From Sphingomonas sp. CBMAI 2297 (GTDB lineage Bacteria; Pseudomonadota; Alphaproteobacteria; Sphingomonadales; Sphingomonadaceae): a stretch of DNA of 64,000 bases. The position numbers and the translations under genes were made by a program. The notes under the pieces were generated by a model. That model was not told where the DNA came from, did not search any database, and worked only from the letters and a program-made list of their open reading frames with translations. Of this stretch, positions 26,244 through 35,443 are shown one piece after another; position 1 is the first letter of the stretch; each line of letters begins with the position of its first letter. The stretch is from contig NZ_JAPDIR010000002.1 of NCBI RefSeq assembly GCF_029870595.1, forward strand, positions 124,001-188,000, read 5' to 3'.

Positions 26244-27247
26244 GCATTGCCTTTTTCGGCGAGCTGATGCTGCGGCTCTCGCCGCCGGGGCGCGAGCTGC
26301 TGCTCCAGACGCCGAAGCTCGAGGTGAATGTCGGCGGGGCCGAGGCGAACGTCGCCACGGGGCTGGCGTGCCTGGGTCATTCGGTGCGGATGATCTCCGC
26401 CGTGGCGGACAATCCGCTGGGCGGCGCGGTGATCGGCGAGCTGCGCCGGCGCGGCGTCGACACTTCGACCGTGGTGGCGGAGCCCGGGCGGCTCGGCCTG
26501 TATTTCCTGACCCCCGGCGCGGGGCTGCGCGCGTCCGAGGTCGTCTATGACCGGGCCTGGTCGGTGTTCGCCCTGCGCCCGGCCGAGGCCTGGGACTGGG
26601 ACGCGCTGCTCGACGGGGCGACGCGGCTGCATCTGTCGGGCATCACTCCGGCGCTCGGCCACAACAGCGCCACCGCCGCGATCGCCGCGGCCGAAGCGGC
26701 GGCCGCGAGGGGCATCCCGGTCTCGTTCGACGGCAATTACCGCGCGAAGCTGTGGGAGAGCTGGGACAGCGATCCCAAGGCGGTGCTGACTCGGCTGATC
26801 GGCCATGCCGACCTGTTGTTCGGCAACCATCGCGACATCTCGCTGCTGCTCGGGCGGGAATTCTCGGGCGACGGCGCCGATCGCCGGCGCGAGGCGGCGG
26901 AGGCGGCGTTCGCGGCCTTTCCCAGGCTCCAGACGATCGCCAACACCGCGCGGCATGTCGACGATGCGGACAGCCACCGCGTCTCGGCGCGAGTCGATAC
27001 GCGTGCCGGCGGCTACCAGACCGACGAAGTGCTGATCGCCGGGATCGTCGATCGCATCGGCGCGGGCGACGCGTTCGCCGCGGGCGTGCTGCACGGCCTG
27101 ATCGAGAGCGGCGGCGATGCGAAGGCGGCGGCGCGGGCCGGCCTGGCGCTCACGGCGCTCAAGCATTCGCTGCCCGGCGACGCGAGCCTGTTCACGCGCG
27201 CCGACCTGGCGGCGTTCGACGAAGGCGGGCTCGACGTCCGCCGATGA
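26240..27247 (+). CDS. kdgK: 2-dehydro-3-deoxygluconokinase
   Basis: KdgK phosphorylates KDG to KDPG, feeding the Entner-Doudoroff aldolase. The 335-residue PfkB-family kinase begins MSIAFFGELMLRLSPPG, has the substrate-binding NVGGAEANVATGLACLG region near residue 30, and has the catalytic GAGDAFAAG motif near residue 274 (anion hole and base Asp). It overlaps kduD by four bases. No KDPG aldolase gene is in the window, so that step must be encoded elsewhere. Confidence 0.94.
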   Translation: MSIAFFGELMLRLSPPGRELLLQTPKLEVNVGGAEANVATGLACLGHSVRMISAVADNPLGGAVIGELRRRGVDTSTVVAEPGRLGLYFLTPGAGLRASEVVYDRAWSVFALRPAEAWDWDALLDGATRLHLSGITPALGHNSATAAIAAAEAAAARGIPVSFDGNYRAKLWESWDSDPKAVLTRLIGHADLLFGNHRDISLLLGREFSGDGADRRREAAEAAFAAFPRLQTIANTARHVDDADSHRVSARVDTRAGGYQTDEVLIAGIVDRIGAGDAFAAGVLHGLIESGGDAKAAARAGLALTALKHSLPGDASLFTRADLAAFDEGGLDVRR

Positions 27248-27292
27248 TCGACCGGAGGCGAAACATCGCCCCGGCATGGGTGAGGATGGCCG

Positions 27293-28621
27293 ATGGGGGA
27301 GGATTTCGCCGGCACCGCCGAAGCGGCTCCGGAAGGGCGTGACGTAGCGCAGCTGCGCGCGGTCTATGGCATGGATGCGGGCTTCGAGCGCGAGCTGGCC
27401 GAGGCCTGGCGCTTCATCGCGCCGCACATAGCGGGCGTGGCGCGCGAGCTGCTGGAGCGGCGCGCGGGCGGCGCGGTGCCCGCCGCGCTGGTCGAGAGCC
27501 GCGTCGACTATGCCCGCGCCAAGCTTTCGCGCCCGATCGACCAGGCCTGGGTCGATCGCGTCGCCGCCGAGGCCGACCGCATCGCCGAGGACGGCCTGGA
27601 ATTCTCCACCGTCGCCGCATCGATGCTCGTCGCCCAGATGCACATCCATGCCCTGTTCTTCGCGCTGAGCAGCGATCCCGGCCAGCTCGAGCGGCTGACC
27701 CGCGCGACGCAGAAGCTGGCGGTGATCGAGTTCGAGATCATCGCCAGCCGGCTGCGCCAGATCGCCCGTCTGCGCGCCCAGGCCGCCCGGCGGCGCGAGC
27801 TGGCCGAGGTTCGCGCCGAGCTTAGCGAATCGATCGCCAGCACCGCCCGGACGAGCCGCGAGATCGCCCGGTTCACCGAGCGCACCGCCGCCGAGCTGCT
27901 CGGGCTGCGCGCGCCGGCGGCGGAAGTGGCGTCGGCGGCGGACCAGGCGGCGATCGCGATGGGCGAGTCCGCGCGCGGCGCCGCGGCGCTCATCACCGCC
28001 TATGAGCGCGCCCGCGAGGATGCCTCCGCCGCGGCGGAAGTCGCCGGCAATGCCGATGCCATCGCGCTCAAGGGCAAGGAGAGCGCCGAGCGCCTCTCCG
28101 CCAACACGGCGCGGATCGAGAGCGTCGTCACGCTGATCTCCGGCATCGCGCATCAGACCAGGCTGCTCGCGCTGAACGCCAGCATCGAGGCGGCGCGCGC
28201 CGGCGACAGCGGGCGCGGCTTCGCGGTGGTCGCGCAGGAAGTGCGGACGCTGGCGGACCAGGCGGCGGACGCGACCGGCGGCGTCACCCGGACGATCCGC
28301 GAGGCACAGGCCGCGAGCGCCGCGATGGCCGAGACCAACCGCGCGATCCTGGGCGTCGTCACCGAGCTGCTGGCCCGCGTCCGCGCCGTGTCGGGCGCGA
28401 TGGAGGCGCAGATGGCCACCGTGGCGGGCATCCTCGCCTCGATCGACGAGACCGCCGTCTCCTCGCGCGAGATCGCGGCGCTGATCGCGACGATCAGCCT
28501 GCAGGTGGGGCGGCTGGCCGGCGAGGCCGAGGAAGCCGGGCGCCAGGCGGCGCTGACCCGCGCGGCGCTCGGCCGGATCGAAGAGGCGACGGGACATATC
28601 ATGACGGGAGCAGGGCAATGA
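27293..28621 (+). CDS. Soluble methyl-accepting chemotaxis protein, possibly globin-coupled
   Basis: A 442-residue chemoreceptor with no membrane segment. The C-terminal half is the long helical MCP signalling domain, with the conserved hairpin tip containing [18 protein letters not shown] and [15 protein letters not shown]. The N-terminal 160 residues are all helical ([22 protein letters not shown], then [16 protein letters not shown]) and resemble the sensor globin of HemAT-like globin-coupled receptors; I could not confirm a haem-ligating His. It sits 45 bases after kdgK and overlaps the esterase gene by four bases. It is therefore co-transcribed with catabolic genes and may couple pectin use to an oxygen or cytoplasmic signal. 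Confidence 0.82.
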   Translation: MGEDFAGTAEAAPEGRDVAQLRAVYGMDAGFERELAEAWRFIAPHIAGVARELLERRAGGAVPAALVESRVDYARAKLSRPIDQAWVDRVAAEADRIAEDGLEFSTVAASMLVAQMHIHALFFALSSDPGQLERLTRATQKLAVIEFEIIASRLRQIARLRAQAARRRELAEVRAELSESIASTARTSREIARFTERTAAELLGLRAPAAEVASAADQAAIAMGESARGAAALITAYERAREDASAAAEVAGNADAIALKGKESAERLSANTARIESVVTLISGIAHQTRLLALNASIEAARAGDSGRGFAVVAQEVRTLADQAADATGGVTRTIREAQAASAAMAETNRAILGVVTELLARVRAVSGAMEAQMATVAGILASIDETAVSSREIAALIATISLQVGRLAGEAEEAGRQAALTRAALGRIEEATGHIMTGAGQ

Positions 28622-30186
28622 GCGGGGTAACGCGGCGTTCGGTAGTGGCGGGCGGCATGGCGCTGGCGGCGGCGCCGCTGGTGGCCCGTGCGACTCCGGT
28701 GAGCATGGTGGTCGATGCGCCTGCGGGCCGCTTCCTCAGCATGGGCCATTCCGAAGACCAGGGCGGTCCCTGGGCATTTCTGGGGATCCGCTACGGCGTG
28801 GCCGATCGCTTCCGCGCCCCGCGCCGGGCCGCGCGCGTGACCGATTTCCGTGCCGATACGTTCGGCCCGATCTGCCCGCAGGGCAGGGGCGACCAGCGTG
28901 CTTCCGAGGACTGCCTGTTCCTCAACATCTGGACGCCCGCCCCCAGTGACACGGCGAAGCGCCCGGTGATGCTCTACATCCATGGCGGGGCCTATTCGAA
29001 CGGCACCGTCACCGTGCCGCTGAACGATGGCGCGACGCTGGCGGCGGCCGAGGATGTGGTGGTTGTGACGGTGAACCACCGGCTCAACGCGCTCGGCTAT
29101 CTCTATCTCGCCCGCTTCGATCCGCGCTTCGCCGACAGCGGCAATCTCGGTCAGCTCGACCTGATCCTGGCGCTGCAATGGGTGCGGGACAATATTGCGG
29201 CATTCGGCGGCGATCCCCGCCGGGTCTTCGTGTTCGGCCAGTCGGGCGGCGGCGCCAAGATCGCGACGCTGATGGGCATGCCGGCGGCCAGAGGGCTGTT
29301 CCATTCGGCGGCGACGATGAGCGGGCAGCAGGTGACCGCGTCGGGCCCGCTCAACGCGACGAAGCGGGCCCAGGCCTATCTCGCGCGGCTGGGCGTGCGG
29401 GAAGGCGACCTCCAGCCCCTGCTCGACATGCCGGTCGAGAAGCTGGTCGATGCGCTGGACGCGACCGACCCGATCCTGGGCGGCGGCGTCTATTTCGGGC
29501 CGGTGCTCGACATGAAGTGGCTCACCCGCCACCCCTTCTGGCCCGACGCCAATCCGCAGAGCCTGGCGATCCCGATGATCCTGGGCAACACGCATGACGA
29601 GACACGGGCCTTCATCGATCCCAATTCGGAGAAGGTGCGGGGGCTGACCTGGGACAATGTGGCCGCGCGCATGGCGCCCGAGCTGCGCATGGACCTGCTG
29701 CCCGAATGGGTGGTCGCCCAATATCGCGCGCGCTTCCCGGGCGACACGCCCGAGCAGCTCTTCTACCGCGCCACCACCGCCGGCCGGAGCTGGCCGGGCC
29801 AATGGCTCGAGGCGGATGCGCGGGCGGCGGCGGGGGCCAGGGCGACCTGGGTCTATCAGGTCGACTACCAGTCGCCGACCCGGCCCGAGCGCGGCGCGCC
29901 GCACACGATGGATATAGCGCTGGCCTTTGGCACGCTCGATGCGCCGGGATCCTATACCGGTACCGGGCCGGCGGCGCGGAAGCTGAGCGGGCAGGTGATG
30001 GGCGCCTTCGCTTCGCTCGCGCGCACCGGCCGGCCGGCGGCGGCGGGCCTGCCCGCCTGGGCGCCCTATACCTTGCCCGGCCGCGCGACGATGCTGTTCG
30101 ACGCGCCCAGCCGCCTGGCCGGCGATCCGCGCAAATGGGAGCGCGAGCTATGGAGCAGGGTGCCGTACATCCAGCCGGGCAGTTGA
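28618..30186 (+). CDS. Type B carboxylesterase, exported
   Basis: A 522-residue alpha/beta-hydrolase of the carboxylesterase type B family. [17 protein letters not shown] looks like a twin-arginine signal. The family motif [11 protein letters not shown], the oxyanion HGGAYSNG and the nucleophile elbow FGQSGGG (S209) are all present. The likely acid is in the NTHDETRAF region and the likely base His in [13 protein letters not shown]. As last gene of the uronate operon, a role in removing acetyl, methyl or feruloyl esters from pectin is plausible, but that is inferred only from position. The start overlaps the MCP stop codon. Confidence 0.85.
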   Translation: MSGVTRRSVVAGGMALAAAPLVARATPVSMVVDAPAGRFLSMGHSEDQGGPWAFLGIRYGVADRFRAPRRAARVTDFRADTFGPICPQGRGDQRASEDCLFLNIWTPAPSDTAKRPVMLYIHGGAYSNGTVTVPLNDGATLAAAEDVVVVTVNHRLNALGYLYLARFDPRFADSGNLGQLDLILALQWVRDNIAAFGGDPRRVFVFGQSGGGAKIATLMGMPAARGLFHSAATMSGQQVTASGPLNATKRAQAYLARLGVREGDLQPLLDMPVEKLVDALDATDPILGGGVYFGPVLDMKWLTRHPFWPDANPQSLAIPMILGNTHDETRAFIDPNSEKVRGLTWDNVAARMAPELRMDLLPEWVVAQYRARFPGDTPEQLFYRATTAGRSWPGQWLEADARAAAGARATWVYQVDYQSPTRPERGAPHTMDIALAFGTLDAPGSYTGTGPAARKLSGQVMGAFASLARTGRPAAAGLPAWAPYTLPGRATMLFDAPSRLAGDPRKWERELWSRVPYIQPGS

Positions 30187-30195
30187 GGCGATAGC

Positions 30196-30209
30196 TGACA
30201 CCGGTGGCC
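30196..30209. promoter_or_regulatory. Putative LacI-family operator, copy 4
   Basis: TGACACCGGTGGCC lies 67 bases upstream of the LacI-type gene and 9 bases after the esterase stop codon, consistent with autoregulation. Confidence 0.6.
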
Positions 30210-30276
30210 AATCCGCGGCGCCGACCAAGCCGATAATATCGTATCGCTTTGTCCTGCAAGCCATTATGTTCGCGGG

Positions 30277-31311
30277 ATGGAGAGAACCGGAAAGCCCACG
30301 ATCAACGACGTCGCCCGTATCGCCGGCGTCTCGAAGAAAACCGTCAGCCGGGTGATCAATCGCTCGCCGCTGCTCAATGGAGACACGCGCGCGAAGGTCG
30401 AGCAGGTGATCAGCGAGCTGGGCTATGTCCCCAATGTCCAGGCGCGCGCGCTGGCGCTGCGCCGCAACTTCCTGATCGGCCTGATCCACGACAATCCCAA
30501 CGCGCAGATGGTGATGAACGTGCAGGCGGGCATGCTCGAGGCAATGCGCGACACCGAGTTCGAGCTGATCGTCCGCCCGATCGACCGGGGCAGCTCGACG
30601 ATGCTCGAGGATGTGCGCAACTTCCTCGAGCGCCAGCGGCTCTATGGCGTGATGTTCCTGCCGCCCGTCTCCGAGAACGAGATGGTGGCGGAGCTCTGCC
30701 GCGAGCTCGGCATCCGCTATGTCCGCATGGGATCGGCGACGCTGGACGCGTCCGAGCACATGGTCGCCTCGAACGATTGCGACGTGGTGACCGAGGCGGT
30801 GAACCACCTGATCTCGCTCGGCCATCGCCGCATCGGCCTGATCGCCGGCCCGCACGGCTTCCGCTCCGCGCGCGAGCGCCGCAAGGGCTTCGAGAACGCG
30901 CTGGAAGAGGCGGGGATCAAGCTGCCGCGCAGCCTGATCGCCGACGGCAACTACACGTTCGAGACCGGGCTGGCCGCCGCCGACCGGCTGCTCGACCTGT
31001 CGCCGCGCCCCACCGCGATCTTCGCCTCGAACGACGAGATGGCTGCCGCCACCCTCCACGCCGCGCGCCGCCGGGGCATGAGCGTGCCCGAGGACCTGTC
31101 GATCGTCGGCTTCGACGACACCGCCATCGCCTCGCACATCTGGCCGCCGCTCACCACGGTGCACTGGCCGATCATCTCGATGGCACGCTCGGCCGCGCTG
31201 AAGCTGCTGGCGGACTTTTTCGGCGACGACGGCAATGCCGTGGAGGAGCCGTCGCTCTTCCCCTCGACGCTGATCCACCGCGCCTCGGTCGCGCCGCCGC
31301 GCGAGGGCTAG
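30277..31311 (+). CDS. LacI-family transcriptional regulator, probable regulator of the pectin/uronate locus
   Basis: A 344-residue LacI/GalR protein. The N-terminal helix-turn-helix is PTINDVARIAGVSKKTVSRV, followed by the hinge region YVPNVQARALALRRNFLIG. The periplasmic-binding-protein-like effector domain runs to the C-terminus, with FASNDEMAAATLHAARRRG and VPEDLSIVGFDDTAIA as family landmarks. It sits between the uronate operon and a large TonB receptor, all with TGACACCGGT sites upstream. This argues that it is the local repressor, probably relieved by a uronate intermediate such as KDG. The effector is inferred. Confidence 0.92.
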   Translation: MERTGKPTINDVARIAGVSKKTVSRVINRSPLLNGDTRAKVEQVISELGYVPNVQARALALRRNFLIGLIHDNPNAQMVMNVQAGMLEAMRDTEFELIVRPIDRGSSTMLEDVRNFLERQRLYGVMFLPPVSENEMVAELCRELGIRYVRMGSATLDASEHMVASNDCDVVTEAVNHLISLGHRRIGLIAGPHGFRSARERRKGFENALEEAGIKLPRSLIADGNYTFETGLAAADRLLDLSPRPTAIFASNDEMAAATLHAARRRGMSVPEDLSIVGFDDTAIASHIWPPLTTVHWPIISMARSAALKLLADFFGDDGNAVEEPSLFPSTLIHRASVAPPREG

Positions 31312-31346
31312 GTTCAAGACCCCGCCCAATCGGCGAACCCGGCCAT

Positions 31347-31628
31347 CCCCGCATATTCTCCACCGTCATCCCCGCTATCCCTTCCTCCATCCCCCGCTGT
31401 GCCTTCCTCGTCATCCCCGCGCAGGCGGGGATCCAGGGCCAACAGCAAGGCGTGCGAGGCTCGCCTTGCCGTTTCCGGCAAGCGCCCGCGTGATTGCTTC
31501 GATCATCCCGAGCTACCCTGGATCCCCGCCTGCGCGGGGATGACGGTGGAGAATATGCGGGGATGACTAGGAAGGCACAGCGGGGGATGGAGGAAGGGAT
31601 AGTGGGGGTGACGGCGGAGAAGGTGCGG
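31347..31628. repeat. Composite inverted repeat of the GTCATCCC family
   Basis: The left arm (31347-31438) and right arm (31516-about 31628) are inverted copies. The inner 30 bases (31409-31438 and 31516-31545) are perfectly complementary. The outer parts also match closely, except that the right arm carries an extra 23 bases (GGTGGAGAATATGCGGGGAT and three more) that duplicate its own flank. The 77-base centre has AAGGCG/CGCCTT and GCCG/CGGC mini-hairpins and no gene. It occupies much of the 703-base gene-free stretch 31312-32014. Confidence 0.85.
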
Positions 31629-31766
31629 AAGGAGCCATTGCCCGCGGGCAACAGGCCAGCGCGCGGAACCGGCGCGCAAAACCTCCCCGAAAACCCACGC
31701 GGCACGGCGGCATTTCCCCGATGTTGCTGAAATGCCGCAATCGCCCGATTGTGACATTTTGTTCAA

Positions 31767-31781
31767 TGACACCGGTTGACA
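31767..31781. promoter_or_regulatory. Putative LacI-family operator, copy 5, overlapping a -35 hexamer
   Basis: TGACACCGGTTGAC lies 234 bases before the TonB receptor start. A perfect TTGACA hexamer (31776-31781) overlaps its right half, so a bound repressor would block the promoter. The -10 is not clear; TCAATA about 19 bases on is the best I see. From 31782 to 32014 I see only a long leader without recognisable structure. Confidence 0.6.
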
Positions 31782-32014
31782 CGCGTGGATGGTAGCGCGA
31801 TCAATAGGGTGAACAAGCGTGGCTGAATACGCTTGCGCCCAAGTGGACGAGAAGATCCGCAAGAGGGGCGTGGGAGGGGGCAAGTCGCGACATGGCTGGA
31901 TCTTGCGGAGCGGCTCGCGTCGTTTTCCGCAATGCTGCGTCGCACCCTGATTCCAGGCTCCGCCGGGCGCATCGACTCATGCTTGTCGATGAGAAGACTT
32001 TGGGGGAGGAATTC

Positions 32015-35000
32015 ATGCTTTCTATCGCTGACACCCTTGCCGCGCGCCGTTCGGCGCTGCGCGGCACGACGGCGCTGGGCGCGCTCGGCATGGCGCTGCT
32101 GATGGCAGCGCCGGCCTGGGCGCAGACCGCCGAGGCCGCCGCCGCGGTCGCCGCCACCGTCGCGCAGGACGATCCGCAGGCCGCGCCGCAGGACCAGACG
32201 GAAAGCGGCGACCTGATCGTTGTTACCGGTTTCCGCGCCTCGCTGGCCAGCTCGGTCAACATCAAGCGCAATTCGAACCAGATCGTCGACGCGATCACCG
32301 CCGAGGACATTGCCGACTTCCCGGACGCCAATCTGGCGGAATCGATCCAGCGCCTGCCCGGCGTCTCGATCGATCGCGACAATGGCGAGGGCCGCACGAT
32401 CACTGTGCGCGGCCTGGGCGGCGACTTCCAGATGGTCCGCCTGAACGGTGCCGATGCCCAGAACATCTCGGGCGGCAACCAGTCCGATTCCGGCGCTAAC
32501 CGTTCGCGCGGCTTCGATTTCAACACCTTCGCCTCCGAACTGTTCGGCGGCATCAAGGTGACCAAGTCGACCGCGGCGGAGAATGACGAAGGGTCGCTCG
32601 GCGCGATCATCGACCTCACCACCGGCCGCCCGCTCGCCTACAAGAAGAACCGCTTCGCCGCGGGCGCCGAGGCCGAGTATCGCGAGAACGGCAAGAAGTG
32701 GAACCCGCGCTTCACCGGCCTCGCCTCGGTGCGGGTGACGGACAATTTCGGCATCCTCGTCTCGGGCGCGTACCAGAAGCAGGAACAGCAGATCGACGCC
32801 TATCGCCGCAACATCGGCGTGTTCGAATATGCCTATCGCAACTCGCAGATCGCCGGCGTCACCCCGAACGTGTTCGGCTTCGCGCGCCCGAGCAACCAGG
32901 GCACCGGCGCCACCTTCGGCTCGGATCCGGCGGCCTATGCGCTGGTCACGCCGACCACGATCATCCCGGGCCTGCCCTCGGTCGGCCGCCAATATCTGGA
33001 CTATGAGCGGATCGGCGCCACCGCGACGATGCAGTGGAAGCCGGGCCCGGGCACCGAGATCACGCTGGACGGCGTGTTCTCGCGCTACGACCAGAACAGC
33101 AACAACACCGGCATCACGCCGATCGGCCTCAACCGCAACGGCACCAATGCGCGCGTGGTGGGGACGGGCGCGAACGGGCTGCGCGCGATCGGCACCGCCA
33201 ATGGCTATGCCGACCGTGTCGCGCTCTATGCGAACTGCGTGCCCAGCGCGATCATCGACTGCAATGGCGACCAGCCGGGCAACGGCGTGGGCCAGGCGCC
33301 GCTGGCCGGCTATTTCAACAGCCTCAACCCGAACAACCTCAATCCGTTCGACTATTACAACAACCCCGCCTCGCCGGGCTATGTCGCGACCGCCAACCAG
33401 ATCGGCTATTACAACGAGCTGCTCGGCCGCCCGAACACCAAGATCCGCGAGGCGCATGTCAACAGCGCCGGCCAGGCCGATTATCTGGTCCTCGACGATG
33501 TGGACTGGCGCAGCTTCGCCGATACCCAGTTCGGCCGCACCGACTTCAAGCAGGTGACGCTGAACGTCCATCAGGAGCTCGCGCCGGGCTTCTATGCCGA
33601 TGCGACCGGCGGCTGGTCGAAATCGCAGTTCCGCGCCTATGGCCTGCTCGCCGAGTTCAACGCGATCGACCAGGACGGCTATACCTTCGACGAGCGCGCC
33701 GGCGGCAAGATGCCGGTGTTCAAGCCCGGCTTCGACGTGGCGAACCCGAACAGCTGGACGCTGGTGAAGGGCCTGTCGACGATCCGCTACTTCACCAACA
33801 CCGTGGACAATGAGTTCAAGGTGGCGCGGGTGAACTTCACCTATGAAGCGCTGCCCGAGATGTCGATCCGCTTCGGCGGGACCGCCAAGCAGTTCGCCTA
33901 TTCGGGCGACCAGGGCCGCCGCAACCAGTCGATCGAGGCGATCAACCCGACGCTGGCCGAGGCGCGGCTCAACATCACCGATCTCGGCCAGACGATCGGC
34001 TTCGGCCAGGGGCTGAACGTGTCGCAGGGCACGCCGACCAGCTATTATGCGCCCGATATCAAGAAGTTCATCAATCAGTTCGGCATCAACTGCAACTGTG
34101 TGAACAAATGGGGCGATTTCCGCGCCGTGGTCGACGGGCGCCAGCGCTCCGGGGTGAGCGAGAACGACGTGTCGGCCTATTTCCAGGTCGACTACAACGT
34201 CAACCTGCTCGGCCGGCCGCTGCGCGGCAATATCGGCATGCGCGTCGCCAATACCCGGGTCTCGGGCTCGGGCAATGTCGGCGGCGCCGACGGCGTGGCG
34301 GGCCTCGGGGTGACCGCGAAGAACGAATATTGGGACTGGCTGCCCGCGATGAACGCGAACTGGGAAGTCGCCGACAATTTCCTCGTCCGCTTCGCCGCGT
34401 CCAAGGTGATGTCGCGGCCGCAGCTCGCCAGCCTGACGCCGGGCACCACGGCCTTCACCACCAGCCTGAACGCGAACGGCACGGCGCCGACGCTGACGGT
34501 GGGCAATCCCTATCTCAACCCGTTCCGCGCGACCAATCTCGACCTGAGCCTCGAGAAATATTTCGCGCATAACGGCCTGATCGCGGTGAACCTGTTCAGG
34601 AAGAACATCGACACCTTCCCGCAGCAGGTGGCGCTCGAGGCGCCGCTGTCGGCGGTGTTCGAGCCCGAGGTGTACCAGCAGGTGCTGACCTTCATCACCA
34701 ACCCCGCGCTGCTCAGCTACACCACGGCCGGCGGCACCTGGGGCATCCGCCAGTTCAAGGATGCGCCCGGCGGCCATATCCAGGGCGTGGAAGTCAATCT
34801 GCAGACCGACTTCTTCTTCCTGCCCGGCTTCCTGAAGCATTTCGGCGTGATCGCGAACTACACGCACATCGATTCGAGCCTGAGCTATCTGACGGGCACG
34901 GCGCTGAGCACCAGCCAGACGGTGTCGGGCACCGCGGTGAACAGCTATGCCGAGGGGCCGTTCCTCAACACGTCGCCGGACGCGTTCAACGCGACGCTCT

Positions 35001-35344
35001 ATTACGAGGACAGCAAGTTCTCGGCCCGCGTCTCGGGCGCGTGGCGGGCGCGCTACGTGAACCGTTTCCCGCTGGCGACGGGCACCTGCTCGGTAGGCAC
35101 CACCACGGTCGGCGGCGGCCCCTGCAACTCGCCGGTGTTCGCGGACTTCGGCTATAACGAGAACCAGCTGAACATCGACTTCGCCATGTCCTATGCGGTG
35201 ACCAAGTTCGCCAAGCTGTCGCTCGAGGGCCGCAACATGACCAACGCGCCGCAATATCGCACGATGTACGCGGCCAATCCGGTCAGCCAGACCTATGCCA
35301 GCACCGGGCGGATCATCACCGCCGGCCTGCGCATGAGCTTCTGA
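32015..35344 (+). CDS. Large TonB-dependent receptor (Xanthomonas/Caulobacter subtype)
   Basis: A 1109-residue outer-membrane receptor. The signal peptide ends at about AWAQTA. The plug carries LIVVTGFRASL, DFPDANLAESIQRLPGVSID and RTITVRGLGGDFQMVRLNG. The barrel is long and ends with ITAGLRMSF. The subtype is strongly linked to carbohydrate uptake. The ATG at 32015 follows GGGGGAGGA; the frame is open upstream without a better start. With the LacI gene and operator just upstream it is the likely outer-membrane importer for pectin oligosaccharides. Confidence 0.93.
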   Translation: MLSIADTLAARRSALRGTTALGALGMALLMAAPAWAQTAEAAAAVAATVAQDDPQAAPQDQTESGDLIVVTGFRASLASSVNIKRNSNQIVDAITAEDIADFPDANLAESIQRLPGVSIDRDNGEGRTITVRGLGGDFQMVRLNGADAQNISGGNQSDSGANRSRGFDFNTFASELFGGIKVTKSTAAENDEGSLGAIIDLTTGRPLAYKKNRFAAGAEAEYRENGKKWNPRFTGLASVRVTDNFGILVSGAYQKQEQQIDAYRRNIGVFEYAYRNSQIAGVTPNVFGFARPSNQGTGATFGSDPAAYALVTPTTIIPGLPSVGRQYLDYERIGATATMQWKPGPGTEITLDGVFSRYDQNSNNTGITPIGLNRNGTNARVVGTGANGLRAIGTANGYADRVALYANCVPSAIIDCNGDQPGNGVGQAPLAGYFNSLNPNNLNPFDYYNNPASPGYVATANQIGYYNELLGRPNTKIREAHVNSAGQADYLVLDDVDWRSFADTQFGRTDFKQVTLNVHQELAPGFYADATGGWSKSQFRAYGLLAEFNAIDQDGYTFDERAGGKMPVFKPGFDVANPNSWTLVKGLSTIRYFTNTVDNEFKVARVNFTYEALPEMSIRFGGTAKQFAYSGDQGRRNQSIEAINPTLAEARLNITDLGQTIGFGQGLNVSQGTPTSYYAPDIKKFINQFGINCNCVNKWGDFRAVVDGRQRSGVSENDVSAYFQVDYNVNLLGRPLRGNIGMRVANTRVSGSGNVGGADGVAGLGVTAKNEYWDWLPAMNANWEVADNFLVRFAASKVMSRPQLASLTPGTTAFTTSLNANGTAPTLTVGNPYLNPFRATNLDLSLEKYFAHNGLIAVNLFRKNIDTFPQQVALEAPLSAVFEPEVYQQVLTFITNPALLSYTTAGGTWGIRQFKDAPGGHIQGVEVNLQTDFFFLPGFLKHFGVIANYTHIDSSLSYLTGTALSTSQTVSGTAVNSYAEGPFLNTSPDAFNATLYYEDSKFSARVSGAWRARYVNRFPLATGTCSVGTTTVGGGPCNSPVFADFGYNENQLNIDFAMSYAVTKFAKLSLEGRNMTNAPQYRTMYAANPVSQTYASTGRIITAGLRMSF

Positions 35345-35355
35345 TCCGCTAGGGG

Positions 35356-35377
35356 AGGGGGCGGCGATCCGCCCCCT
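35356..35377 (+). terminator. Intrinsic terminator of the TonB receptor gene
   Basis: A perfect 9-bp stem AGGGGGCGG/CCGCCCCCT with loop CGAT lies 12 bases after the stop codon and runs into TTTC. A second, weaker CTCCCC/GGGGAG hairpin (35413-35432) lies 12 bases after the kup stop codon on the opposite strand. Confidence 0.7.
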
Positions 35378-35443
35378 TTCCGGCCGGCCGGCGCCGCGCG
35401 GTTCGCGCCTATCTCCCCGCCCTTTCGGGGAGGGGGCGCCGCT

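Noticed and set aside
31400..31560. CRISPR array suggested by repeated GTCATCCCCGC units
   Set aside because: The repeats are inverted, irregularly spaced and few, with no regular spacers or cas genes; they fit a palindromic intergenic element.
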